A DNA stretch of 14,644 bases from Lachnospiraceae bacterium (GTDB lineage: Bacteria; Bacillota_A; Clostridia; Lachnospirales; Lachnospiraceae), in the NCBI GenBank assembly GCA_003446335.1, contig DMAZ01000255.1:1-14644 (forward strand), given 5' to 3'. Of this stretch, positions 7,090-14,068 are shown one piece after another; position 1 is the first letter of the stretch; each line of letters opens with the position of its first letter. Both the position numbers and the translations under genes were made by a program. Under the pieces are notes generated by a model. The model searched no databases. It saw only the letters and a list, made by a program, of their open reading frames with translations, and had not been told where the DNA came from.

Positions 7090-8067
7090 TCAACCGGTGA
7101 TCCACTGAAGCTCCAGATACGCATTGGCGGCAAAGACCCCCTGCGGTACCGAAGCCGTAAATTCTTCTATCGTGACAGCGGGAGAATAATCGCTCTGATA
7201 TTCCGAAGAGTCGACCGGTCCCACATAGCGGATCACGCGTCCTTCCCAAAGATAAATAAAATGCTCTTCCGTCCGTCCCTCATCATTGAGATAGATGAAA
7301 CTCGGTTCCAGACTTCCGTCTTCTCTCATTCTGTAATAATACTGAGCATTAAGCATATGTTCGAATTCGTTATCATGGTCTGCATACGTTCCTGCGGGAG
7401 CCATTATGCACATAAGATGACCATCCTCGCCTGAATAATAAATGGTGAGCGGCCCGCTCGTTTCCATGACACAGGTCCCTGAAGAAGCCTGATACGTGTT
7501 ATATACTTCCACCACCTGCAGGATCATATCGTCCTGACTCGGAAAACCGGCAGGATCACCGACATTTTTTACGGCATTCATCGCCTCCCGGTTCAGCACA
7601 GCCTTATTCGGATCCACCGGTTCGATAATTTCTTCCTGACTTTCCGCGGACATATCGCTCACTGACAGATCCGCTCCGGATTCACTCTCATCTGATTCGA
7701 GGATTCCCAAGGCAGATCCCGTCTCATCATAGGCATTCATTTCCGAGAGCTTCTGCTCGACCGCACCTGCCATACTGGAGTTCAATTCTTCCGCCCGGAT
7801 ATAATCCAGCCTGGCTTTCTGTGTTTCTCCAAGTCCTGCATAAGCGTCCCCTCTGGCAAAATATGCGGTAGCATTTTTGCTGTCTATACTTAAAGCCCGG
7901 TCAAATACCGAGACTGCTTTTTCGTATTCCTGATCAAGGAGGTAATCGTTCCCCTGCTTGATCAGCCTCTTCAGACGATTCTCCGGAAGCATGTGAATAA
8001 CAATAAAGATCCCCGCGATCAATACGATCAGAACCAGAATAATTCTCTGAATATACCCCCTTTTCAT
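7090..8067 (-). CDS. Membrane-anchored TPR protein of unknown function
   Basis: 325 residues. A single N-terminal membrane anchor (about 9-26) follows a short basic start MKRGYIQR. Two tetratricopeptide repeats follow at about 33-66 (QGNDYLLDQEYEKAVSVFDRAL) and 67-100 (AYFARGDAYAGLGETQKA). An acidic Ser/Glu-rich linker runs from about 112 to 155. The C-terminal 145 residues (about 180-325) look like a folded, aromatic-rich, mostly beta domain that I do not recognise (it ends with YLELQWITG). The topology suggests an extracytoplasmic domain. The start at 8067 has AGGGGG 7 bases upstream. It is the first gene after a promoter-leader-terminator stretch and sits directly upstream of the tyrosine phosphatase, which suggests a role in surface polysaccharide control. 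Confidence 0.85.
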   Translation of the reverse strand: MKRGYIQRIILVLIVLIAGIFIVIHMLPENRLKRLIKQGNDYLLDQEYEKAVSVFDRALSIDSKNATAYFARGDAYAGLGETQKARLDYIRAEELNSSMAGAVEQKLSEMNAYDETGSALGILESDESESGADLSVSDMSAESQEEIIEPVDPNKAVLNREAMNAVKNVGDPAGFPSQDDMILQVVEVYNTYQASSGTCVMETSGPLTIYYSGEDGHLMCIMAPAGTYADHDNEFEHMLNAQYYYRMREDGSLEPSFIYLNDEGRTEEHFIYLWEGRVIRYVGPVDSSEYQSDYSPAVTIEEFTASVPQGVFAANAYLELQWITG

Positions 8068-8094
8068 GCTTTATCCCCCTGCCTGAAAACGCCT

Positions 8095-8132
8095 AAATAA
8101 AGAAAACAATGCAGGCAAAAAAGTGCCTGCAT
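8095..8132 (-). terminator. Rho-independent terminator or attenuator upstream of the TPR gene
   Basis: On the minus strand a perfect 9-base-pair stem (8132-8124 with 8117-8109) with a 6-base loop is followed by a T-rich tract (TGTTTTCTTTATTT). It ends only 28 bases before the TPR start codon. It can stop transcription from the upstream operon and from the promoter at 8229-8237, so the TPR gene seems to depend on read-through. Confidence 0.8.
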
Positions 8133-8223
8133 GAACCTCATTGTTACACGATCATACTGCATATGAGCATTCTGACAGCTTAAGCAGTAACTCATCCGAA
8201 GTTTCCGACAGAACTTCCGACAT
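8133..8223 (-). ncRNA. Candidate structured leader or small RNA ahead of the TPR gene
   Basis: Between the extended -10 promoter and the terminator, the minus-strand transcript can form one hairpin with ACTCAT/ATGAGT outer arms and GAAGTT/AACTTC inner arms, and a second with TACTGC/GCAGTA arms. Its 5' end also carries a 23-codon open frame (8223-8152) whose ATG coincides with the predicted transcription start. I recognise no known riboswitch core. It could be an attenuator leader of the TPR-phosphatase operon or a small RNA of about 115-130 bases. Confidence 0.4.
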
Positions 8224-8228
8224 GAGTA

Positions 8229-8237
8229 ATTATACCA
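8229..8237 (-). promoter_or_regulatory. Extended -10 promoter upstream of the TPR leader
   Basis: On the minus strand TGGTATAAT (8237-8229) combines an extended TGn with a perfect -10. No good -35 is seen 16-18 bases upstream, which is common for extended -10 promoters. The start would be near 8222, giving a leader of about 90 bases before the terminator hairpin. Confidence 0.55.
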
Positions 8238-8278
8238 CGTATACTTTCCGGAATGCAGAATTTTTCGTTTAAACCGAC

Positions 8279-9268
8279 TTAATTGACGTAAATCCGCAGA
8301 AATTCCTTCCGCACAGCTTTCTGCTTTTCAAGGAACGCCCTGTCGCCTTCACCGATCTCCGTCTCAGGCAGGATGATCGTCGTTCCGGGCAGAGCGGAGA
8401 TCACACGTTCCATAAGCAAAGCTGTGCCTTCCAGATGGTTCTCCTCAAAATACGACAGCCAGGCTTTAACACCCTCCATTACAGGCGCAAACTTTAAATT
8501 CCCTTCCGGAGACGCCCATAAGCATCTTACATTCAGATTCCGATGATCCGGATATGACATCTCATCGAACGGAAGAATATAATCGAACTGGCTGACCGCA
8601 ATTCTGGAAAACGCAACGATGACGGGAAGGATCGCGCGAAAACGGACTCCGTCCGGAATACCGTCCGATTGTATATCATAGACTGCAAGACTGCGGATGA
8701 AAACATTACAGCCTTTTGCGCGTCCATCCGTAAACCTCAGGTCAATATCGGGAAATCCATCCCAGTAAAGATCAAAATTATCCCCGCCTCTGTAACGCAC
8801 CAGCTCAAAAAAGGCTGTACGATCTTCTTCATACACTCTCTCACAGGTGATTTCTATTTTCATATAGGACAAGACATGGTCAGAAGGGCCCGCAGCAGTA
8901 TTCTCATCAGCAATTGCCCGAAAAGAATACTCTGTTTTCAATTCAAATGCCGACACCGCCGCAAAACGTTCCCCGAAGATCCGGCACAATTCACGAAAAT
9001 CCATCCCGTCACATAAAAATCTCTCGACGCGGCCGGTACTGTTCCCTCTTTTAGAATCCCGTTCTGTAGAGTTTCTTATCCTGTGACTCGTCCAGACAGC
9101 AAAGAAATCCTCCCCGCCCGTCATATCATGAAACCCTCCGAAATATACGGAGGGTCCTTCAAGACACAAAAAATCTCTGGCATCCCTGTTTCGAATGCTC
9201 TGACGCAGGACCAGAAGCGCTTTCGCGCTTCCGGCATAAAAATTCTCAACATTTATTTCTTCCAGCAT
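8279..9268 (-). CDS. Uncharacterised soluble protein in the polysaccharide cluster
   Basis: 329 residues with no signal peptide or membrane segment, so probably cytoplasmic. I do not recognise the family. It is rich in charged and aromatic residues, with an N-terminal half containing short patterned segments (ALLVLRQSIRNRDARDFLCLEG near 17-38) and a C-terminal helical part (GVKAWLSYFEENH, then FLEKQKAVRKEFLRIYVN). The start at 9268 has AAGGTG 5 bases upstream. It follows the acidic lipoprotein gene by 51 bases with no terminator between, and it is the last gene of the run starting at 13793. The base composition resembles that of its neighbours. The coding call rests on the long open frame, the ribosome binding site and the operon position. 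Confidence 0.8.
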   Translation of the reverse strand: MLEEINVENFYAGSAKALLVLRQSIRNRDARDFLCLEGPSVYFGGFHDMTGGEDFFAVWTSHRIRNSTERDSKRGNSTGRVERFLCDGMDFRELCRIFGERFAAVSAFELKTEYSFRAIADENTAAGPSDHVLSYMKIEITCERVYEEDRTAFFELVRYRGGDNFDLYWDGFPDIDLRFTDGRAKGCNVFIRSLAVYDIQSDGIPDGVRFRAILPVIVAFSRIAVSQFDYILPFDEMSYPDHRNLNVRCLWASPEGNLKFAPVMEGVKAWLSYFEENHLEGTALLMERVISALPGTTIILPETEIGEGDRAFLEKQKAVRKEFLRIYVN

Positions 9269-9319
9269 GATAACACCTTATGTATCTTCAGCTGACCGGA
9301 AGAGTAACGGGGCGACCGG

Positions 9320-10834
9320 TCAGTCGAACTGAACGCCCATATCGAGACGTCTCACATGAACCGTAACAGACATGTCATCCGCCACATGAATATCAGCCAC
9401 CTGGGTTCTGGGAACAGAAGAATTGTCGCCTGTCATATGTATAAAGTAAGCGGTCGTTCTGCCCGGCTGATGCGGATTGATCGTAAACAAATCCCAGGAA
9501 TAGTCTACGAAATCTTCGTGGAAGAAAGCTCCTCCGTTGCTCGTAATATCCGCAACAGCATTATCCATGGAAAATACTTCCCAGTAGGAATCATCGACCA
9601 TTCTCGAAGCAGCGCCGATCGTGTTATCATTTCTCACGCATGAATCGAACGCCTCCCCTGCTGCTTTCTCCTGAGCGGCGACCTGTTCTGTCAGGACCGA
9701 AGCATCGTACTCCGGTATCCGTTCAGGCGCGGCAACACAATCCGCAAAAGAATACCACGCGAGATCAAAAGTAATATCCAGATTCTCATCCGCATGCACA
9801 AAAAGAATAAAACCGTTATCCAGGACAGATGCGGTGCCATCCCCTTTCGTGCACTCAAGATAGAAGATACCCGTTCCTGCAGACTGCGGAGTAAATACAT
9901 ATTCCGTGCGGGAAGGTGCATAAACATATGTCGTCTCCTCCGGAACAGAGGCATCCCCTTCTGCGGCCAGTGCTCTTATCCCGCCGGAAGGACCGCTCAT
10001 TTTGAAAGACGGGCGGGCCGGGCCGGAGGCCTTCATTAATGAAACAGACATATTTCCACCGGCAAAGCTCTGCTCCTCCACTATAATGTCTTCGTTCCCG
10101 ACTTCTTCCTGCTGCTCATCCGGAATCTCTTCTTCATAGACACTTTCATCACCTTCGACGATCTCATACTCTTCGCCTTCGTCTACATATTCTTCATAGT
10201 CAGGATCATCTTCATAGATAATGATTTCCTCTATGATCTCGTCTTCTCCGGCTCCGCCATCCTCATTACCGGTCTCGGTCGCAGCGTCCGTTGTGTCCGA
10301 TGCAGCCCCTGCATTCGGCTCTTCCCTGAGACTTTGCCGATAAGCTTCCTCAGCTGCCTTTACTTCACTTTTCGGTGTTTCCGCTCCGCCGTATTTTCCG
10401 CTTGTATATGTATAGGGAATATCCTCTGTATTTCCATCAGATACGGTAAAGATCCCATCCTCGTAATTATCCGCACAATTCCATTTATAACCGTCATGAC
10501 TGTTTGTCGGAAGCAGAACAACGAGTGTATTATTGGTCACAACGAACGATCCTCTTTCATCCGTCTGGGAAGTAGCTCCCGAAACGACATTTGCAAAAGA
10601 AGGTCTGACATATTTCAGGTCTTTGAGCGGCACCTGTGTCGGCACGGGACTGGGCGTGGGCGTTAATGTCGCCGGTACTTCCGTAGGTGAGGGAGCCTGG
10701 GTCGCGGTCGGCTGTATTGCAGCTGGTGCTGTTTCAGTCTCTGCCTCTTCTCCGGCACGGCCGCAGCCGGCGCATATCAAAAGCGCAAGCGCCAAAGCAA
10801 TTGTTTTACTGAGTTTACCTGTCTTCTTTTTCAT
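9320..10834 (-). CDS. Acidic lipoprotein, possibly with a split chagasin-like domain
   Basis: 504 residues. The basic N-terminus MKKKTGKLSK, a hydrophobic core (11-22) and ICAGC with C24 suggest a lipoprotein; the cysteine at the -3 position is unusual. A Pro/Thr/Ser-rich spacer runs from about 41 to 70. Residues 97-145 (LVVLLPTN..DGYKW) resemble the first half of chagasin-type (I42) protease inhibitors, and 307-347 (FTPQSAGTGIFYLEC) the second half. Between them is a low-complexity acidic stretch (about 191-254) with five tyrosines. The C-terminal 150 residues form an unrecognised domain with four cysteines in the protein's second half. The start at 10834 has GGGAG 10 bases upstream; the longer in-frame ATG at 10885 would overlap the preceding gene. 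It follows the response regulator by 47 bases. The chagasin link is a guess from pattern only. Confidence 0.82.
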   Translation of the reverse strand: MKKKTGKLSKTIALALALLICAGCGRAGEEAETETAPAAIQPTATQAPSPTEVPATLTPTPSPVPTQVPLKDLKYVRPSFANVVSGATSQTDERGSFVVTNNTLVVLLPTNSHDGYKWNCADNYEDGIFTVSDGNTEDIPYTYTSGKYGGAETPKSEVKAAEEAYRQSLREEPNAGAASDTTDAATETGNEDGGAGEDEIIEEIIIYEDDPDYEEYVDEGEEYEIVEGDESVYEEEIPDEQQEEVGNEDIIVEEQSFAGGNMSVSLMKASGPARPSFKMSGPSGGIRALAAEGDASVPEETTYVYAPSRTEYVFTPQSAGTGIFYLECTKGDGTASVLDNGFILFVHADENLDITFDLAWYSFADCVAAPERIPEYDASVLTEQVAAQEKAAGEAFDSCVRNDNTIGAASRMVDDSYWEVFSMDNAVADITSNGGAFFHEDFVDYSWDLFTINPHQPGRTTAYFIHMTGDNSSVPRTQVADIHVADDMSVTVHVRRLDMGVQFD

Positions 10835-10835
10835 A

Positions 10836-10874
10836 ATATGAAATCTCCCTTTTTTCCTGCCGTGAATTTCATAT
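10836..10874 (-). promoter_or_regulatory. Inverted repeat placing the lipoprotein ribosome binding site in a hairpin loop
   Basis: On the minus strand, perfect 9-base arms (ATATGAAAT at 10874-10866 and ATTTCATAT at 10844-10836) surround a 21-base loop that contains the GGGAG ribosome binding site (10849-10845). The 3' arm ends one base before the ATG. An AT-rich hairpin at this spot could modulate translation of the lipoprotein. Confidence 0.4.
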
Positions 10875-10881
10875 GCCGTAC

Positions 10882-11682
10882 TCAACGATTGCTTCCTTCC
10901 GTTCTCGCCTCGAGCATGGCATGTGTCATTTCACTCCAGCTGTACTGGGACATATACTCCCCCCGGTAAAGAGAAGTGTCATTGTCCAGAAATTTATAAT
11001 AATCACAGTCGATCCCCTCGGGATCTATTCCGAGAGAACCGTATCCCTGGATCAGAATATCACTGCAGCCTATGCTGTCCAGCGTTCTTTTGAGTTCGCT
11101 CCTGATCTTTTTGAAATAGGATTCGTGCGTGATCCGGCCTCCGCCGCCAAAACAATCATCTTCCCAGAGCACTGTACTGATTGCACGGTTACTGATAACA
11201 GCTCCTCTGCGGTCCACCAGATATGCGAAGAGCTCCTTCGACTTGGCGATCCGGAACTGGACCGGCTTTCCGTTATAAAAAACTTCGAAATCTCCAAAAG
11301 TTCTGACAAAAAGACGATGCTCCGGGACATTATACCGGAGATTGGAAAGTTCCCTTGAGACCTGCTCTTTCGTTACGGGTTTCAGGATAAAGCCGCTCGC
11401 ATGCATCTCGAAAGCATCTTTCATGTACTCCGAATACCCGGTCGTAAAAATAATATTGACTTTGGGGTTCCGTTCAATAAGTTCCCGGGCAAATGTCACA
11501 CCGTCCATATCACGCATCATGATATCTACGAACGCGACGTCGCAACGGATCCCCTTCGCATATTCAAGGGCGTCTTTCGCCATTCGAAACCCGGACAGAT
11601 CTGCATCCGGTTTCACCTCTCTGATTTTCGCCAGCAGACCGCTCAGTGCGATCTGCTCATCTTCCACAGCAATTATCACCAT
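10882..11682 (-). CDS. Response regulator, receiver plus SARP-like winged-helix domain
   Basis: 266 residues. The receiver domain (about 1-115) has the acidic pair E7 and D8, the phosphorylated aspartate D53 in VAFVDIMM, the switch threonine in FTTGYSEY and K101 in ILKPV. A winged-helix DNA-binding domain follows (about 122-210, beginning FVRTFGDFEVFYNGKPV). The C-terminus (DCDYYKFL..LYRGEYMSQYSW) looks like the start of the BTAD helical domain found in SARP-type regulators, but ends after about 40 residues. I chose the ATG at 11682 because AGGTG lies 8 bases upstream of it; the GTG at 11691 would have no spacing. The gene is 35 bases after the acidic membrane protein. No sensor kinase is nearby. 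It probably regulates the surface polysaccharide cluster or its own operon. Confidence 0.9.
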   Translation of the reverse strand: MVIIAVEDEQIALSGLLAKIREVKPDADLSGFRMAKDALEYAKGIRCDVAFVDIMMRDMDGVTFARELIERNPKVNIIFTTGYSEYMKDAFEMHASGFILKPVTKEQVSRELSNLRYNVPEHRLFVRTFGDFEVFYNGKPVQFRIAKSKELFAYLVDRRGAVISNRAISTVLWEDDCFGGGGRITHESYFKKIRSELKRTLDSIGCSDILIQGYGSLGIDPEGIDCDYYKFLDNDTSLYRGEYMSQYSWSEMTHAMLEARTEGSNR

Positions 11683-11717
11683 CTTGTTCACACCTGTTGT
11701 CCGTGTTCGGTAAACAA

Positions 11718-12164
11718 TCAGCCTTCTTCTTCAGTAACTTCGTCCCAGATCTCGGCATCCTCTCCTGCCGTTTCCTCTTCGTATCCTGTATCCTCTCCGG
11801 TCTCTTCCTGTTCTGCGGGCATCTCTTCCGTCACCGGTCCTTCTTCTGCCTGCTCCTCCGGCACTTCAATAATGACTTCTCCGGTATCTGCAGGTTCTCC
11901 GTCCCACTCATCCTCTTCGTAGTCATCATAGTCGTCCTCAACGTATACTTCTTCGTATCCGGTATCTTCCCCACCGTCAGCTGTTACGGTATCAGGATTT
12001 TCAGGTGCTTTTGTGACAAGTGTCCTTCCTTTCGAATCAACAAGGGATTCTCCTCCTGTACGGATGAACCCGCTTCTCGACAAAAGGATGATCACTGTGA
12101 TCAGTGTAATGATACCTACGATAAACAGAATCATTCTGCTTGGTTTCTCAATGAAATCATTCAT
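11718..12164 (-). CDS. Small membrane protein with acidic tyrosine-containing tail
   Basis: 148 residues. One membrane segment (about 12-29) precedes a short linker, then a tail rich in Glu and Asp from about residue 65 to the end. The tail has tyrosines at 70, 74, 79, 82 and 128, and the eight-residue string GEDTGYEE occurs twice exactly (65-72 and 123-130). I know no family. A perfect AGGAGG lies 7 bases before the ATG at 12164. The gene sits 27 bases after the sugar transferase and 35 bases before the response regulator, with no terminator, so it belongs to that operon. Topology is uncertain: there are two lysine/arginine residues before the segment and two arginines just after it, so the tail could lie on either side. 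Confidence 0.8.
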   Translation of the reverse strand: MNDFIEKPSRMILFIVGIITLITVIILLSRSGFIRTGGESLVDSKGRTLVTKAPENPDTVTADGGEDTGYEEVYVEDDYDDYEEDEWDGEPADTGEVIIEVPEEQAEEGPVTEEMPAEQEETGEDTGYEEETAGEDAEIWDEVTEEEG

Positions 12165-12191
12165 CTCCTCACCTCCTCGAAAGAATTCCGA

Positions 12192-13793
12192 TCATTCACT
12201 TCCTCTCATCGTGAGAACAGCAACAACTGTCTTCCATAAAATCTCGATATCCCGGCCGATTGACCACTCTTTCATATACTGAAGATCCAGAGCGACCACC
12301 TCCTCAAAATCCTTGATATCCGACCTTCCGCTGATCTGCCATAATCCGGTAATGCCCGGTTTTACGGCAAGGCGGGCTCTGTGATGAGCCTCGTATTGTT
12401 TCCATTCATCCTCTGTGGGAGGTCTTGTGCCGACAAGACTCATATCTCCTTTCATAACATTCCAGAACTGCGGGAATTCATCGATGGATGTTTTGCGGAT
12501 GAACCATCCTATTCCGTGTCTGGTCCCGTCCGGTCCGGAACCGATTATACGGGGATCATCCTTCATTTTGAACATAAGTCCCTGCATCTCGTTCTTTTCC
12601 ATCAGTTCCTTTTTTTTCTTCTCGGCATCCATATACATACTTCTGAATTTATACAGCTTAAAACGCTTTCCGTTCTTCCCTATGCGGACCTGAGAGAAGA
12701 AAATAGGGCCCGGGCTGCTTATGAAAATAATGGGGCCTATCGTGATGACAAAGAAAAAGCAGAAAACAAGGCCAACGATCGCCCCGAGAATATCCATGAC
12801 TCTTTTCATAAATACTTCCTTGGTAGAAGCGACCTTTATCGTATTGGTCAGCACGACATACCCGCCGATTTTCTCAACAGCCAGATTCTGACTGAGTTTT
12901 TCGACTGTAGACAGATTCAGATGTGTGGTAATGCCCATCTCGAGACAGTTGTCATTAAAATTCTCGGGGACATCATATTGTTTCGAGACATTGATGAAGA
13001 CTTCATCGACCCACCTGTTCTGCATGAAATCGAAGATGTCATTGAACGTACATACGACAGGTATCCCGCAGATTTTGTCCGACAGTCCTGTCAGCATCTC
13101 ATTTTCCGTGCCGTCCGTGACCGGAATCTCCTTATGCGTTCCGGAAAGGACCACATTGTTGTCCACATCCTCCGCACGGATGCCGGCTCCGTCCTTGACT
13201 GCACCGCCAATACCTTCCTCTACAATTTTCCGGGCGGCATGTGTATTGGCATACTCATCCGTATCGATCAGGATCACGCCTTTGATCTCGTACTCATTAT
13301 ACAGGTTATTTTTTATTCTGGTTATAACATTTTTCGCAATGTCCGAGGATGTGAGTATGAGCATAGCCCGTTTTGCATGCGTGTTATGCTCCCTGAGATA
13401 TTTTTTCAGCAGCGATCTCAGAAGAAAATCGACAGGGATCGTAATAATAACGAACCGTAAAAAGACCAGCCTCGAGAAAGCCCGCCCGTAGCCGCTGAAA
13501 TAAATGTAGATGCCCATGAAAGCCACGACCATTAACGCCTGGGTAATGACATTCTTGAGTTCGGCATAGCCATCTCTTCGGAGAATTCCGGAGTAGGATT
13601 CAAGAAAAAAGGCAATCGCAATATTAAAGAGCCCTACAACGAGAGCAACAGTGAAATACATATTTCCATAAATATGGAACCTGGTGCCGTTCCTTATAAA
13701 ATGAGAAAGGAAAAAAGACATTTCATATACTAATAAATCCAGCAGAATAAAATCCCAGTGCTTCAACCATGTAGATTGTTTACCTGAATACAT
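12192..13793 (-). CDS. Polyprenyl-phosphate sugar-1-phosphate transferase (exopolysaccharide priming)
   Basis: Starts surface polysaccharide assembly by moving a sugar-1-phosphate from a UDP-sugar to undecaprenyl phosphate in the membrane. 533 residues, longer than many in the family (about 460-480). Four N-terminal membrane segments (about 13-32, 46-66, 83-100, 108-127) precede a CoA-binding-like domain (143-315). The re-entrant hydrophobic helix at about 336-360 is followed by the catalytic core with KLYKFRSM (379-386), RKTSIDEFPQFWNV with catalytic D438 and E439, GTRPP (455-459) and KPGITGLWQ (478-486). A stretch of about 50 residues (191-240) looks inserted before the GIPVVC motif. The start at 13793 has AGGTGG 6 bases upstream. 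It is the first gene of the run and has a strong promoter. The sugar transferred cannot be told from sequence. Confidence 0.94.
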   Translation of the reverse strand: MYSGKQSTWLKHWDFILLDLLVYEMSFFLSHFIRNGTRFHIYGNMYFTVALVVGLFNIAIAFFLESYSGILRRDGYAELKNVITQALMVVAFMGIYIYFSGYGRAFSRLVFLRFVIITIPVDFLLRSLLKKYLREHNTHAKRAMLILTSSDIAKNVITRIKNNLYNEYEIKGVILIDTDEYANTHAARKIVEEGIGGAVKDGAGIRAEDVDNNVVLSGTHKEIPVTDGTENEMLTGLSDKICGIPVVCTFNDIFDFMQNRWVDEVFINVSKQYDVPENFNDNCLEMGITTHLNLSTVEKLSQNLAVEKIGGYVVLTNTIKVASTKEVFMKRVMDILGAIVGLVFCFFFVITIGPIIFISSPGPIFFSQVRIGKNGKRFKLYKFRSMYMDAEKKKKELMEKNEMQGLMFKMKDDPRIIGSGPDGTRHGIGWFIRKTSIDEFPQFWNVMKGDMSLVGTRPPTEDEWKQYEAHHRARLAVKPGITGLWQISGRSDIKDFEEVVALDLQYMKEWSIGRDIEILWKTVVAVLTMRGSE

Positions 13794-13830
13794 AATAATC
13801 CACCTTAAAATTCAAATTATATGTTTCTAT

Positions 13831-13859
13831 AATATAGCAGAAACTCTCTTCTCTTTCAA
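13831..13859 (-). promoter_or_regulatory. Promoter of the polysaccharide operon
   Basis: On the minus strand TTGAAA (13859-13854), a 17-base spacer and TATATT (13836-13831) with an extended TG (TGC before the -10) make a strong sigma-A promoter. The predicted start near 13824 gives a leader of about 30 bases to the sugar transferase. Confidence 0.75.
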
Positions 13860-14003
13860 TCATAAGGTACTTACAAAAGAATTCAGACATCTCTTTTTTC
13901 TCTCTGAAAAGCTTACTCGTTAAAGGCGTCAAATCCTGAAGGGCTAAAATCCCGTCTTTTGAACATTTCGACATACACCCTTCAATAAAACACAAAGAAT
14001 ATT
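13860..14003. other. Left part of the divergent gap, no feature found
   Basis: Between the polysaccharide promoter and the terminator at 14004-14039 I see no convincing gene, promoter or RNA. A 71-codon open frame on the minus strand (13995-13780) runs through the promoter and into the sugar transferase, and I judge it non-coding. A minor GGG/CCC hairpin exists near 13941-13953. Confidence 0.5.
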
Positions 14004-14039
14004 AAAAAAAGTGCCTAATTTTCTTATTTTAATTAGGCA
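14004..14039 (-). terminator. Rho-independent terminator without an annotated upstream gene
   Basis: On the minus strand a 9-base-pair stem (14039-14031 with 14020-14012, loop 10 bases) is followed by C and seven T (14010-14004). The shape is textbook for a minus-strand terminator, yet the only minus-strand DNA before it is the glgC leader. Its outer arm also contains the -35 hexamer of the glgC promoter. Confidence 0.75.
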
Positions 14040-14062
14040 AATACCTCACAATATGCTACAAT
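14034..14062 (+). promoter_or_regulatory. Putative promoter of glgC
   Basis: TAGGCA (14034-14039, four of six matches), a 17-base spacer and TACAAT (14057-14062) with an extended TG (TGC directly before the -10) predict a start near 14069. No better promoter is seen closer to glgC, so the leader would be about 177 bases. Confidence 0.6.
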
Positions 14063-14068
14063 ACAAAT

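Noticed and set aside
11680..11691. GTG at 11691 as start of the response regulator
   Set aside because: The AGGTG ribosome binding site would directly overlap or abut the GTG; spacing fits the ATG at 11682.
12381..13460. A 359-codon open frame on the plus strand
   Set aside because: It is opposite the sugar transferase, whose catalytic motifs are unmistakable; there is no ribosome binding site or family match.
13780..13995. A 71-codon open frame on the minus strand upstream of the sugar transferase
   Set aside because: It contains the strong promoter of the transferase, overlaps its start by 14 bases, has only a poorly spaced AAGGG before an internal ATG, and matches no family I know.
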